Source: an uncultured Elusimicrobiales bacterium (GTDB lineage: Bacteria; Elusimicrobiota; Elusimicrobia; Elusimicrobiales; Elusimicrobiaceae). Taken from it: a DNA stretch of 64,000 nucleotides. Below, one piece after another: positions 7,454-15,614 of this stretch. Location: NCBI GenBank assembly GCA_944324645.1, contig CALUXB010000001.1, positions 492,837 through 556,836 on the forward strand, written 5' to 3'. The notes under the pieces were generated by a model, which did no database searches, was not told where the DNA came from, and worked only from the letters and a program-made list of their open reading frames with translations. Position numbers and translations under genes: made by a program. Within the stretch, counting starts at the first letter, position 1; the number at the start of each line of letters is the position of its first letter.

Positions 7454-8769
7454 AAAAGAAAAACTCTTCGCCTTGCGTTACTATTCCGTATAAACCGCGC
7501 TATCCGCAGACGCTGATTCACCAAGCGTTGGAAACGCATCGCTTTTGCGTTCTGGTGACGCACCGGCAAATGGGCAAAACCGTCTGCGCGGTCAACCATT
7601 TGCTTAAAAGCGCGCTGTTGTGCCCCCGTCCGGCACCGCGCTATTTTTATATTGCTCCGTTTTTAAAACAGACCAAACTAATCGCCTGGGATTATGTCAA
7701 ACGTTTTACAGCGGTGCTGCCGGGGGTAAAACTGTCGGAAACGGAGCTTTGTGTGCAGTTGCCCAACGGCGCAAAAATTTGGCTGTTGGGGGCCGACAAT
7801 CCAGACGCGCTGCGCGGCACTTATGCCGACGGTGTAGTGCTAGACGAATACGCCCAAATCAAACCCGACGTATTTGATGAAATTGTGCGCCCTATGCTTC
7901 TTTCTCGCAACGGTTGGGTGTTGTTCACGGGGACTCCTAAGGGGCAGAATCAATTTTACGAACTCTACAACTACGCCGGCAAAGCCGCCCAGCAGGACGG
8001 GCAAACCTGGTGGTGCGGTGTATTTCCTGCCGATGAAACGGGGGTCATCGCCCCGCAGGAGCTGGAGGAAATCCGCCGCCGCACGCCGGAGCATTTGTTC
8101 CGCCAGGAATATTTGTGCGATTTTACGGCGGATGCAGAAGACGTGCTGATAGCTTCTTCTTTGGTGTCGCAGGCGTGCGCGCGGCGCTACGGCGGGGCGG
8201 AAATTGCCCACGCGCCCAGAATTATAGGGGTGGATCCTGCGCGTTTTGGGGCGGACCGCAGCGTTATTTTCAGGCGGCAGGGGCTGCAGGCTTTTGCGCC
8301 GGCAGTACTGCATAAAACCGACCATATGAGCTTAGCCGCCCGCGCCGCACAGGAGATAGAGGCCTTTCATCCGGACGCGGTTTTTATAGACGCCGGGTGC
8401 GGCGGCGGCGTGATAGACCGGCTGCGCCAGCTGGGGTTTTGCGTGACGGAAATCCACTTTGGTTCCGCCCCGCTCAAAGCCGGCCAGTACGCCAATAAAC
8501 GCGCCGAAATGTGGGGGGAAATGCAGCAATGGCTGCAAGCCGGAGGCGCTTTGCCGGCGCTGGCGGAGCTTAAGGCGGATTTATGCGGCGTGCGCTATGG
8601 TTTTGACGCGGCCGGGCGGCTGAAGCTGGAGAGCAAAGACGAGCTCAAAGCCCGCAGCGGCCGCAGCCCCGATTTGGCTGACGCGTTGGCGCTGACATTT
8701 GCCTTGCCTGTTAGAAAAACGGGCCGCGGCGGCGGGGAGTTTGCCCGTACGGAATATGAAGTGCTGTAA
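7450..8769 (+). CDS. Phage terminase large subunit
   Basis: A 439-residue motor-nuclease. ATPase part: Walker A-like HRQMGKT at about residues 38-44 and Walker B VVLDE with Asp132/Glu133. Nuclease part (RNase H fold): GVDPARFGADRS with Asp262, FIDAGCGG with Asp314, and PDLADALALTF with Asp408/Asp411, a plausible metal-binding acidic set. In this family the protein cuts concatemers and pumps DNA into the prohead. I chose ATG 7450 (ATGA overlap with the small-subunit stop) rather than the in-frame 7384 start, which would only translate codons inside the upstream gene. The catalytic residues are all present, so the motor looks intact. Confidence 0.93.
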   Translation: MKKKNSSPCVTIPYKPRYPQTLIHQALETHRFCVLVTHRQMGKTVCAVNHLLKSALLCPRPAPRYFYIAPFLKQTKLIAWDYVKRFTAVLPGVKLSETELCVQLPNGAKIWLLGADNPDALRGTYADGVVLDEYAQIKPDVFDEIVRPMLLSRNGWVLFTGTPKGQNQFYELYNYAGKAAQQDGQTWWCGVFPADETGVIAPQELEEIRRRTPEHLFRQEYLCDFTADAEDVLIASSLVSQACARRYGGAEIAHAPRIIGVDPARFGADRSVIFRRQGLQAFAPAVLHKTDHMSLAARAAQEIEAFHPDAVFIDAGCGGGVIDRLRQLGFCVTEIHFGSAPLKAGQYANKRAEMWGEMQQWLQAGGALPALAELKADLCGVRYGFDAAGRLKLESKDELKARSGRSPDLADALALTFALPVRKTGRGGGEFARTEYEVL

Positions 8770-9060
8770 GAATGGCACTTGCGCAATAACAATAAGAGGT
8801 AAAATTTTGCCTGCGCGGAATATGGAGCGCTGTTAAAAAACGTGCAATAGAGTCTAGGGCGCATACAAGAACGGAGGCTATCTCTCAGACAATCTGCGTA
8901 ACGTGTGCTAAACAGATTGTTGCTTGCGGGTATGTTTGCAACGCTTGCTAAAATAAAATTTAGAGCAAAATGAGGCGCTTAAAGAAATGGGATAAATAAA
9001 AATACTAGCATAAAAAATATTTTTTCAGAAGATAAAATTTTAAAATGCTAACAATAAATG
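8770..9060. other. Non-coding gap with a diverged copy of the terminase 3' end
   Basis: No convincing gene. Bases 8806-8837 resemble the last 30 bases of the terminase gene (8740-8769); translated in the same register they read F-A-C-A-E-Y-G-A-L against F-A-R-T-E-Y-E-V-L. This looks like the tail of a second, diverged terminase gene, a possible recombination scar. The rest is AT-rich. Confidence 0.5.
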
Positions 9061-9089
9061 TTGACAAAACTTACAAATTATGCTATAAT
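9061..9089 (+). promoter_or_regulatory. Second perfect sigma70-type promoter within the phage block
   Basis: TTGACA 9061-9066, a 17-nt spacer ending in TGC, TATAAT 9084-9089: the same architecture as the promoter at 6553. It probably drives the portal and downstream virion genes, with a leader of about 600 nt. A short repeat AACA-N5-TGTT (9050-9062) overlaps its -35 box and faintly echoes the core of the dyad at 6588. Confidence 0.75.
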
Positions 9090-9319
9090 TGCCTTATAGT
9101 CATTCTAGCCCTTGTTTGTGGCCTGGGTGCTTTTCTGTGCGGGGCCGCCGGCGGTTTTTCTTACCTGGTATTTCTGGCCCGCTTGGGCTTTAGCCATAAT
9201 TTCTACATAATGTGTTTTGTCTTAGCGATTTCCCTCTTGCAAAAAATTTTTTAACTTCTGCGGCCTCTTGTTTTACTACGGCGCCACAAGCGGCAACTCG
9301 GTAAAACGCGCAATATAAT

Positions 9320-9349
9320 GCCGTTGCTGTTTATATAAACAGCAACGGC
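9320..9349. repeat. Perfect 30-bp palindrome
   Basis: Bases 9320-9349 are self-complementary with no mismatch (arms GCCGTTGCTGTTTAT and its complement). There is no T-run on either side, so it is not a standard terminator. It lies between the second phage promoter and the opposite-strand small membrane-protein gene; it could be a protein-binding site or an RNA hairpin in the portal leader. Confidence 0.7.
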
Positions 9350-9406
9350 TAAAAGAAAAGATTATCTCCGGCACGGAGCCAATGGCAACGCTTGCCAAAC
9401 CGCTTT

Positions 9407-9586
9407 TTACAGCGGAGCCCCCGCCATTACCACGCCCAACACGGCCACTAACAGCAAAGTTACTAACGCAGACAACCAAAGCGCCGCTTTGCGGCTGCCG
9501 CCTTTAAATACCTTTCGGGTAATAATATAAAAGCCCGGAAACCCTACCAAAGCGGCAAATACCAAAATCAAAATAACAGCTCCCAT
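9407..9586 (-). CDS. Small two-helix membrane protein (phage accessory gene)
   Basis: A 59-residue product starting MGAVILILVFAALVGFPGF, with a second hydrophobic segment ALWLSALVTLLLVAVLGVV and a basic loop (RKVFKGGSRK) between them. I use the ATG at 9586, preceded by GGGAGGG, rather than the longer frame from 9616. It lies on the opposite strand inside an otherwise one-directional phage operon, the usual place for accessory (moron) genes such as superinfection-exclusion proteins; that role is speculation. I do not recognise a family. Confidence 0.5.
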   Translation of the reverse strand: MGAVILILVFAALVGFPGFYIITRKVFKGGSRKAALWLSALVTLLLVAVLGVVMAGAPL

Positions 9587-9694
9587 ATACCCTCCCGTGC
9601 GCCGCCTTTGCGGCACAGTACAAATATATCCTAATAAATTTTACGCTTCTTTCTCCGTTTTTTTACGCAGGAAAAATTAAATTACAGGTGATTT

Positions 9695-11278
9695 ATGAAC
9701 GCAAACGATATGCAACAGGCGGATTTTTTCCGCACCCGCTACGAAGATATGAAAACCCAAGCGCAACAATGGCAAAGCACTTGGAAAGAATTGGCTAAAT
9801 ATATCGCGCCGACGCGCGGTTTTTTTGACGGGGACCGCCCCGCAGACGGGCGCAAAATAGACCACCGCGCCCTGATAGACTCCGACCCGCTGCTGGCTGT
9901 AGAGGTGCTCAGCGCGGGGATGGTGTCTGGGCTGACCAGCCCCAGCCGCAGCTGGTTTGAGCTGTCGCTTTCCGATGAAAAGTGTATGAAACAGCAAGGC
10001 GTGCACGCCTGGCTGTATGAAGTGCGCCGCCGGATGGAAGAGGTGTTTGCCCGTTCTAATATTTACCATACTTTGCACAGTTTTTATCAGGAAATTTCCG
10101 TCTTTGGTACGGCGGCATTTCTGTTGGAAGAGGATATGGACCGCGTACTCTGCTGCCGGGCTTTTACTGCGGGGGAATATGTGCTGGACTGTGACGGAAA
10201 AGGCAACGTGAACAGCTTTGGACGGGAGTTTTGGATGACGCCGGAGCAAATGCAGAATCAATTTGGTTTAGATGCGTTGCCCCTTTCTGTGCGCCGTGCG
10301 GCGCAGGAAAAGCGCGGCGGTTGGTTTAAAGTGCTGCACGTTATTTTGCCCAATCCGCAAGCAGATGAGCGCAAGTTAGACGCAGCGCATATGCCTTACC
10401 TTTCGGCCTATTTTACGCCGCAGGGGGAAATGCTGCGCCGCGGAGGATACCGCGAATTTCCGGTCATTGCCGCGCGCTGGGAAGTGCGCAACAGCAGCGA
10501 CATATACGGCCGCGGCCCCGGCTGGAAAGCGTTGGGCGATGTGAAAATGCTGCAAAAAATGCAAAAGACCAAACTGGTGGCGCTGGACAAAAATACCAAC
10601 CCGCCTATGATGGTCTCTGCCAATGTGCAGGGGGAAGTCAACCTGCTGCCCGGCGGCCTGACGCGCTACAGCGGCAGCGGCTCAGACGGGGCCGTTAAGC
10701 CCGCTTATCAAGTGCCGGTGGATTTAAACGCGTTGGAACAGAGTATAGAGCGCGTAAAACAAACCATTAAAGGGCAATTCTTTGCCGACGTGTTTTTAAT
10801 GCTCAGCACGCAGAACTTTTCCAATATGACCGCTACCGAAGTGGCGGAGCGGCACCAGGAAAAAATGCTGGTGCTGGGCCCGGTGTTGGAGCGGCTGAAA
10901 AATGAACTGCTGGACCCTTTGATAGAACGCAGCTTTGCCATTATGCTTCGTCGGGGCGTTATCCCGCTGCCGCCAGCTGAAATACAGGGAAAAGAGATGA
11001 AAGTGCAATATGTTTCTATGATTGCCCAAGCGCAAAAACAAAGCGGTATGGCGGCTTTGCAGCAAGGCATTGCCTTTACCAGCAATTTGGCGCAAGGCAA
11101 CCCGCAGGTGCTGGATAAAATTAATTTTGACGCCGCGTTGGAAGAAGGGCTGGATATGCTGGGGGTATCGCCCCGGGTGCTCCGCTCTGATGAAGAAACA
11201 GCCCAAATCCGTGCCCAACGCCAACAGCTCTTGCAGGCGCAGGCCGCCGAAGCGGCGGCAAAAAACAGCGCACAGTAA
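9695..11278 (+). CDS. Podovirus-type portal (head-to-tail connecting) protein
   Basis: A 527-residue protein resembling the head-tail connector family of T7/BPP-1-like podoviruses. The N terminus contains FFRTRYEDMKTQAQQWQSTW and a conserved stretch ending GMVSGLTSPSRSWFELSL. Central signatures include EISVFGTAAFLLEED and YGRGPGWKALGDVKMLQKM, and the C-terminal helical part carries a Gln/Ala-rich tail. Twelve copies of such proteins form the portal ring at one capsid vertex, the docking site for the terminase and the tail. The start ATG 9695 follows AGGTGATTT. It lies 0.9 kb after the terminase gene, a wide gap for a phage operon. Length and motifs look complete. Confidence 0.9.
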   Translation: MNANDMQQADFFRTRYEDMKTQAQQWQSTWKELAKYIAPTRGFFDGDRPADGRKIDHRALIDSDPLLAVEVLSAGMVSGLTSPSRSWFELSLSDEKCMKQQGVHAWLYEVRRRMEEVFARSNIYHTLHSFYQEISVFGTAAFLLEEDMDRVLCCRAFTAGEYVLDCDGKGNVNSFGREFWMTPEQMQNQFGLDALPLSVRRAAQEKRGGWFKVLHVILPNPQADERKLDAAHMPYLSAYFTPQGEMLRRGGYREFPVIAARWEVRNSSDIYGRGPGWKALGDVKMLQKMQKTKLVALDKNTNPPMMVSANVQGEVNLLPGGLTRYSGSGSDGAVKPAYQVPVDLNALEQSIERVKQTIKGQFFADVFLMLSTQNFSNMTATEVAERHQEKMLVLGPVLERLKNELLDPLIERSFAIMLRRGVIPLPPAEIQGKEMKVQYVSMIAQAQKQSGMAALQQGIAFTSNLAQGNPQVLDKINFDAALEEGLDMLGVSPRVLRSDEETAQIRAQRQQLLQAQAAEAAAKNSAQ

Positions 11279-11622
11279 TTTGCTGTTCTGCCAAAACGGC
11301 GCACCAAAAATAGACTTGTCTGTAAAGAAGAGGCAGCGGCGTATTTTTTGGCGGCAGATGCCGCGGGCGGCAGTCTGTGCGGGCGCTTATAGGAAATACT
11401 TGTCAAGCAAAGCTGCGGCGCATACCGGTGTGCCACCTGCCTTTAAAACAAAGCTGCGGCGCGGGGCGGTCTAAAATTATCGTACGCCCCTACGCAGAGG
11501 CGGGGGAAACGAACCGGACGTTTTCCCCCGGCCCCAAGCCTTGCCAGTCTTTCTTACCAAATAAAACATACGGCTCAAACGGAGAAGAACAATCCGTACT
11601 TTGCCCCAAACATTCCCCAATT
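11279..11622. other. Gap between portal and Bbp19-like genes with a 14-bp direct repeat
   Basis: An open frame continues upstream of the Bbp19-like gene here, but its translation is compositionally unlike a protein and I do not call it. CAAAGCTGCGGCGC occurs twice (11408-11421 and 11449-11462), 41 bp apart. No promoter or terminator is evident. Confidence 0.4.
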
Positions 11623-11931
11623 ATGAAGAAAAAAACACTGGAAAAACGCAACGCGGCCGATTTGGCCGCCGTGTTAAAACTGCCGCAAGGCAGGCGGCTG
11701 CTGTGGCGTGTGCTGCAGGCGGCCCAAGTGAGCGGGCACGGTTTTGTGCCCGGGGACCCGTGCGCCACCGCATTTCATTGCGGGCAGAAGAGCATTGGTC
11801 TTTTTTTGCAGGAACAAATTGCGGAAATTTCGCCGCTTTTGTTAGCACAGATGCAGGCGGAGTATTTGTCTGAAGTCACTTCCCAGCAAAACGAAATTAA
11901 CCGCCAAAGTGAGGAAATGCACAATGTCTGA
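11623..11931 (+). CDS. Bbp19-like phage protein
   Basis: A 102-residue protein matching the pattern of the Bbp19 family of podoviruses: L-x-x-V-L-x-x-x-x-G-R-x-L-L-W near the N terminus, a central G-Q-K-S-I-G-L-F-L, then an amphipathic helix. The family lies between portal and scaffold genes, exactly its position here; its molecular role is poorly defined. ATG 11623 has no clear Shine-Dalgarno sequence, and an in-frame GTG at 11377 would add 82 implausible residues. Its stop overlaps the start of the scaffold gene, suggesting coupled translation. Confidence 0.7.
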   Translation: MKKKTLEKRNAADLAAVLKLPQGRRLLWRVLQAAQVSGHGFVPGDPCATAFHCGQKSIGLFLQEQIAEISPLLLAQMQAEYLSEVTSQQNEINRQSEEMHNV

Positions 11932-12529
11932 AGAGAATAACACCGCTTCTTCAGCGGTACAACCCGATTTGCAAACGGCGCAGACTGCACAAGTCTGCCC
12001 CGGGCCCAGCGGCGCAGAGGACGCCTCTGCCTCCGATAGGCCAAACGAAAATAACCCGGCAGAAACTTCTTTGCCTGCCGGCCTATACCCAGACCTGAAA
12101 CTGCCGGAAGAGTTAAACGGATGTGAAGAAAATTTTGCGTCGTTTAAAAAACTGGCCTCTGAGCTAAAACTGCCTGCCCAAGCCGCAAAAAAACTGGTGG
12201 AGTGGGAAAGTAAAGCCGCTGCGGACGGACGCCAAAACGCGCAGTATGCGCGGGCGCAAATTTTGCAGCGGTGGACGGAGCAAACCCGCCAGCTTTTTGG
12301 CCCGGGCTACCAACAGGAAGTAGCCCGCGCTTTGGCGGCGGCGGAGCGTTTTGGCGGGCCGGAGCTGCGCGCACTGCTTGATGCTACGGGGCTGGGCAGC
12401 CACCCGGCGGTGGTAAAGACGTTTCATCAAATCAGCCAACAAATCGCAGAAGACACGTCTGTGTCCGGGCGCGTGCGCGCCGCTGCAGACAAGACTTTTG
12501 CCGAGGCGTTGTACGGAAAAGCGCAGTAA
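11924..12529 (+). CDS. Phage scaffold / capsid assembly protein
   Basis: A 201-residue, acidic, Ala/Gln-rich protein. Residues 1-55 are Ser/Asn/Pro-rich and probably disordered. The rest is helical with the pattern LKLPEELNGCEENFASFKKL and LDATGLGSHPAVVKTFHQI, as in scaffold proteins directly upstream of podovirus major capsid genes. Such proteins template the prohead and then leave. ATG 11924 has GAGGA upstream and overlaps the preceding stop; an in-frame GTG at 11909 is less likely. No protease motif is visible, so a maturation protease fused to the scaffold is not supported. Confidence 0.75.
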   Translation: MSEENNTASSAVQPDLQTAQTAQVCPGPSGAEDASASDRPNENNPAETSLPAGLYPDLKLPEELNGCEENFASFKKLASELKLPAQAAKKLVEWESKAAADGRQNAQYARAQILQRWTEQTRQLFGPGYQQEVARALAAAERFGGPELRALLDATGLGSHPAVVKTFHQISQQIAEDTSVSGRVRAAADKTFAEALYGKAQ

Positions 12530-12580
12530 GCGTTTTTCTCTGTCCGCAAGGACCGAATTTACAAAGGAAACCATTTATTT

Positions 12581-13558
12581 ATGGCAATCATTGCAGATAA
12601 ATATTACAACCTGATGGACTATGCCAAACAGTTTGACCAATCCGGTCAAGAGTTGGCTATTGCTGAGGTGCTCAGCAAGTCCAATGACATTATTGGCGAT
12701 GCACTGGTGACGGAAAGCAACTTAGACAGCGGCCACGAATACGCCGTGCGCACCGGTATCCCCGAAGGTACCTGGCGCCGCGCCTACCAAGGCATTGAGC
12801 CGGCCAAAGCCACTACCAAAGTGGTGGTGGAAAGCTACGGCACGCTCTCTGCCTATTCCGTGGTGGATAAACTCATTGCAGAAAAAGGCGGCAACTTGCA
12901 GTCTGTGCGCACCGGGCAGAGCAAGGCGATTATTGCCGGTATGTCCAACACGATGGCGCGCAACCTCATTTACGGCAACGCCGGAGAAACACCGGAACGT
13001 TTTACCGGCTTGGCCGCTCGCTATAACACGCTGACCGATGCGGAAAGCGCGCGCAACGTTATTGACGCCGGCGGCGAAACGGACGGGCAGAACTCCTCCA
13101 TTTATTTGGTGGTGTGGGATACGGACAAAGTGTTCACGTTCTTCCCCAAAGGTTCCAAAGCCGGTATCCAGCGTGTGGACCACGGCTTGGTCAATCATAT
13201 TGACTCCGACGGCAACGAATACCCCGCCTACAAAGAATATTTTGAATGGAAAATGGGCCTTGCCGTACAGGACTGGCGCTACGCCGGGCGCATTTGCAAC
13301 ATTGACGTCAAAAACGTGCCCGCCAGCTTGATTGACAATATGTGCGAATTGGAAGAGCGTATCCAGAGCCTGAACCTGGGCAAGCCGTTCTGGTATATGA
13401 ACCGCACCGTCAAGGCCGCTTTGCGCAAGCTGACCAGCAACAAGCAAAACGTCCAGTACACGCCGGACCAGATTACGTCCCGCCCGCTGATGACGTTTAA
13501 CGAAATCCCCGTCCATATCTGCGACGCGATTGAAGACACCGAAGACGTGGTGGCTTAA
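12581..13558 (+). CDS. Phage major capsid protein
   Basis: A 325-residue protein starting MAIIADKYYNLMDYAKQ, resembling BPP-1/Bbp17-type major capsid proteins (presumed HK97 fold). Recognisable regions are the helical N terminus, the turn around EYAVRTGIPEGTWRRAYQGI, the long central GQSKAIIAGMSNTMARNLIY helix, and the C-terminal domain with YKEYFEWKMGLAVQDWRYAG. There is no cleavable delta domain of the HK97 type. Codon use is more biased than in flanking genes, as expected for the most abundant virion protein. It follows the scaffold gene and precedes a cluster of strong hairpins that may isolate its expression. Confidence 0.9.
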   Translation: MAIIADKYYNLMDYAKQFDQSGQELAIAEVLSKSNDIIGDALVTESNLDSGHEYAVRTGIPEGTWRRAYQGIEPAKATTKVVVESYGTLSAYSVVDKLIAEKGGNLQSVRTGQSKAIIAGMSNTMARNLIYGNAGETPERFTGLAARYNTLTDAESARNVIDAGGETDGQNSSIYLVVWDTDKVFTFFPKGSKAGIQRVDHGLVNHIDSDGNEYPAYKEYFEWKMGLAVQDWRYAGRICNIDVKNVPASLIDNMCELEERIQSLNLGKPFWYMNRTVKAALRKLTSNKQNVQYTPDQITSRPLMTFNEIPVHICDAIEDTEDVVA

Positions 13559-13565
13559 TTGGATG

Positions 13566-13676
13566 GTCCGGCGCGTTTAGTCGGGCCGGACTGCCCGGCG
13601 GCTCTGTAGAGCCGCCCGCCGCGAGGTCATATGCGGCGTAACCACAGTGACCCGGGGCCCGCTTAGTGGGCCCCGG
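13566..13676 (+). promoter_or_regulatory. Three successive GC-rich hairpins downstream of the capsid gene
   Basis: Within 111 bp are three stem-loops: GTCCGGC/GCCGGAC (13566-13591), GGCGGCTC-TGTA-GAGCCGCC (13597-13616) and CCGGGGCCC/GGGCCCCGG (13652-13676). None has a terminal T-run. They could protect the 3' end of the capsid mRNA or cause partial termination, separating capsid output from tail genes. Confidence 0.6.
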
Positions 13677-13710
13677 CAGGGGGCGCCAACCCCTAAGTTA
13701 AGGAGAAACT

Positions 13711-14088
13711 ATGTTGATTGATTCTACGTTAGTTCTTTCAGACCAGCAGAAAATTACCTCTTCCGCCGCGTCTGAACATATCATTGACCAGACGGCAGCC
13801 GCCGACGCGCACCACCGCCTGGTAGTTGTAGCCCAAGCCGACGAAGATTTTGCCGGCTTGAGCAACCTGAAAATCAGCCTGCAAACTTCCGCCGTGGAAA
13901 GCTTCAGCCAGCCGACGGAGCTTTTGGCTGCGTCGTTTGCCTTGGCGGATTTAAAGAGCGGCAAGGCCTTGTTTAAAATGGTCTTGCCGGCGGGCGCTTT
14001 GCGCTATATCCGCGGGTATTATACCGTCAGCGGTACGGCGACGGCGGGCAAAATCTCGCTGTTTATTACCGACGAAGTAGATATGTAA
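13711..14088 (+). CDS. Bbp16-like phage head protein
   Basis: A 125-residue beta-rich protein beginning MLIDSTLVLSDQQKITSSAA and ending in an L-P-A-G-A-L-R-Y-I-R-G-Y-Y core followed by beta strands, the pattern of the Bbp16 family that follows the major capsid gene in BPP-1-like podoviruses. It may decorate or stabilise the capsid. The start has a clear AAGGAG 6 nt upstream. The gene is complete and followed by a long untranslated gap. Confidence 0.75.
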   Translation: MLIDSTLVLSDQQKITSSAASEHIIDQTAAADAHHRLVVVAQADEDFAGLSNLKISLQTSAVESFSQPTELLAASFALADLKSGKALFKMVLPAGALRYIRGYYTVSGTATAGKISLFITDEVDM

Positions 14089-15025
14089 CCCCTACGGGGC
14101 GCGCTTGCTTCTGCCCGCGCCCCGTCCCCCTTTACATCGCATCATTTTTGGCGGAGTGGTTAAAAAAAGGGGGAGTTTTCTCTTTCACTTGGCGCTTTGC
14201 CCAAAACAAAATCCGTCTTTTGTTTCCTGTTGCTTTTTTCAAGTAAAAATCAAATGGGAAAAAAACAAAGACCCGCTCAAAAGGCAGCAAGCGGGAGAGC
14301 CTGTTGCCAAGGGGGTTGTTCAAGTCAAAAAAAGAGCAGGAAGCATAAAGAACAGCCCGGCGAGAAATAGAAACAGAAGTCATTCCGGGTTTTATTCAAT
14401 GCCAAATGAGAAGGGCAAGAGGCACAAAGAACGGCTTGGATAGAAACAGAAAGCAGGCAACCGCGGGGTTAAAAAAGAAAGAAGCGTTTGGCAAGGAAGG
14501 ACTAAAAAAGCAAGATGAGCAGAGGCTTTGTTTCTTAATTAAAAATAAAGGAAAAAAAGTCTTTTTACAGGCAGTTTAGCCGTTTTATTCTAGCCAGACA
14601 CCTACCCTGGGCCATTAAACGCTCGTTTAGAGGCAGAAATGGCCCAAAATGAGCTAAAAATAGGGGCCAAAAGCGTAAAATTTCGGATTTCAAGAGGCTT
14701 TATACGTAAAAATATAGATTTTTTCTGCCCAAGAGGGCAAAGCGTGGCAAAATGTTTGATCTGCAGAAAAGAGGCAAAAAAGTATTTTTAAAAATATAAA
14801 TGATTTTAAAAAATATTAAAATTTAAGTATTTTTAAAATTATATACATTTTTTAAAAATAAACAAATATTAAAAAATATATCGCGACAATATATCTTATA
14901 AAGATGTGTTTTATTTTGAAAATTATTAAAAAATAATAATTTTTAAAACAAATAATAAATTTTTATAAAAATAAAAATAATAAAAAATACTTAAATTTTA
15001 ATATAAACTAAAATAGGAGCATAAA
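14089..15025. other. 937-bp non-coding region inside the virion gene cluster
   Basis: No persuasive gene: the longest frame (14105-14443, +) has no phage-like features and is basic, low-complexity translation. The first two thirds are A/G-rich; the last 250 bp are extremely AT-rich. This is the largest gap in the block and may be the scar of a lost gene. Confidence 0.5.
14813..15004. repeat. AT-rich segment bounded by a 23/24-bp inverted repeat
   Basis: Bases 14813-14835 and 14981-15004 are inverted copies of each other, differing by one extra A in an A-run. The interior is nearly pure A/T apart from a TCGCGA at 14880-14885. A shorter direct repeat (AAGTATTTTTAAAA) occurs at 14780 and 14825. 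It could form a stem or cruciform, nucleate silencing proteins, or be a miniature-element remnant. It ends just before the tail tubular A gene, whose ribosome site is AGGAG. Confidence 0.55.
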
Positions 15026-15613
15026 ATGGTATCAAAATTAGACATTTGTAATATAGCTTTGGCTCATTTAGGACAAGAGCCTATTTCTTCTTTGGGACAA
15101 GAAGATGAACGCGCCCGCCGCTGCAGTCTGTTTTATGAACCAGTAAAAAAAGAGGTGCTCCGTACCCATAATTGGGCTTTTGCAGGCAGTCAGATTTCGC
15201 TGGCTTTGCTGGCTGGTAATAGTGAAGAAGAATGGCCGTATATGTATGCCTATCCGCAGGATTGCCTGTTTCTGCGGCGGGTGTTTGCCCCGGGCCCTCA
15301 GGGCCGCAACGGCGCTTTTAAAGAGGTGTATAACCAGGATTTACACGCAAGAGTAATTTTTTCTGGCATAGAACAAGCCCGGGCGGAATATACGCGGGAT
15401 GTAAAGGATGAAAGCTTATTTGACCCAGCCTTTGTGAAAGCATTTTCTTTGGCTTTAGCGGCAGATTTGGCAGTAGCGCTGACCGGGGATAGCACATTGG
15501 CGCGCACCGTATTGCAGAAATATACGTTGGTGTTAGAAGAAGCGCGCCGCAGCAATATGAGCGAGAATTTTGACATACGCCGCGCAGACAGTGCTTTTGT
15601 GGAGGCTCGTTAA
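15026..15613 (+). CDS. Tail tubular protein A-like (T7 gp11-type adaptor)
   Basis: A 195-residue protein. The opening LDICNIALAHLGQEPISSL and the region FYEPVKKEVLRTHNWAFA are hallmarks of the tail tubular A / gatekeeper family, which binds beneath the portal and links it to the nozzle. The C-terminal part is helical (AFSLALAADLAVALTGD), as expected. ATG 15026 has AGGAG upstream. Its stop is 1 bp before the next gene's start, so the two are coupled. Family members are usually 180-210 residues, so the gene looks intact. Confidence 0.88.
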   Translation: MVSKLDICNIALAHLGQEPISSLGQEDERARRCSLFYEPVKKEVLRTHNWAFAGSQISLALLAGNSEEEWPYMYAYPQDCLFLRRVFAPGPQGRNGAFKEVYNQDLHARVIFSGIEQARAEYTRDVKDESLFDPAFVKAFSLALAADLAVALTGDSTLARTVLQKYTLVLEEARRSNMSENFDIRRADSAFVEAR

Positions 15614-15614
15614 T

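Noticed and set aside
9045-9254. 69-residue hydrophobic frame over the second phage promoter
   Set aside because: Its start lies upstream of the promoter hexamers, so the predicted transcript would not contain it; no ribosome site.
11377-11622. N-terminal extension of the Bbp19-like gene
   Set aside because: The 82 extra residues are Cys/Pro/Arg-rich and unlike a phage structural protein; family members begin near the later ATG.
14105-14443. 112-residue frame in the long phage gap
   Set aside because: Translation is basic low complexity without family resemblance or ribosome site; the frame follows A/G-rich DNA.
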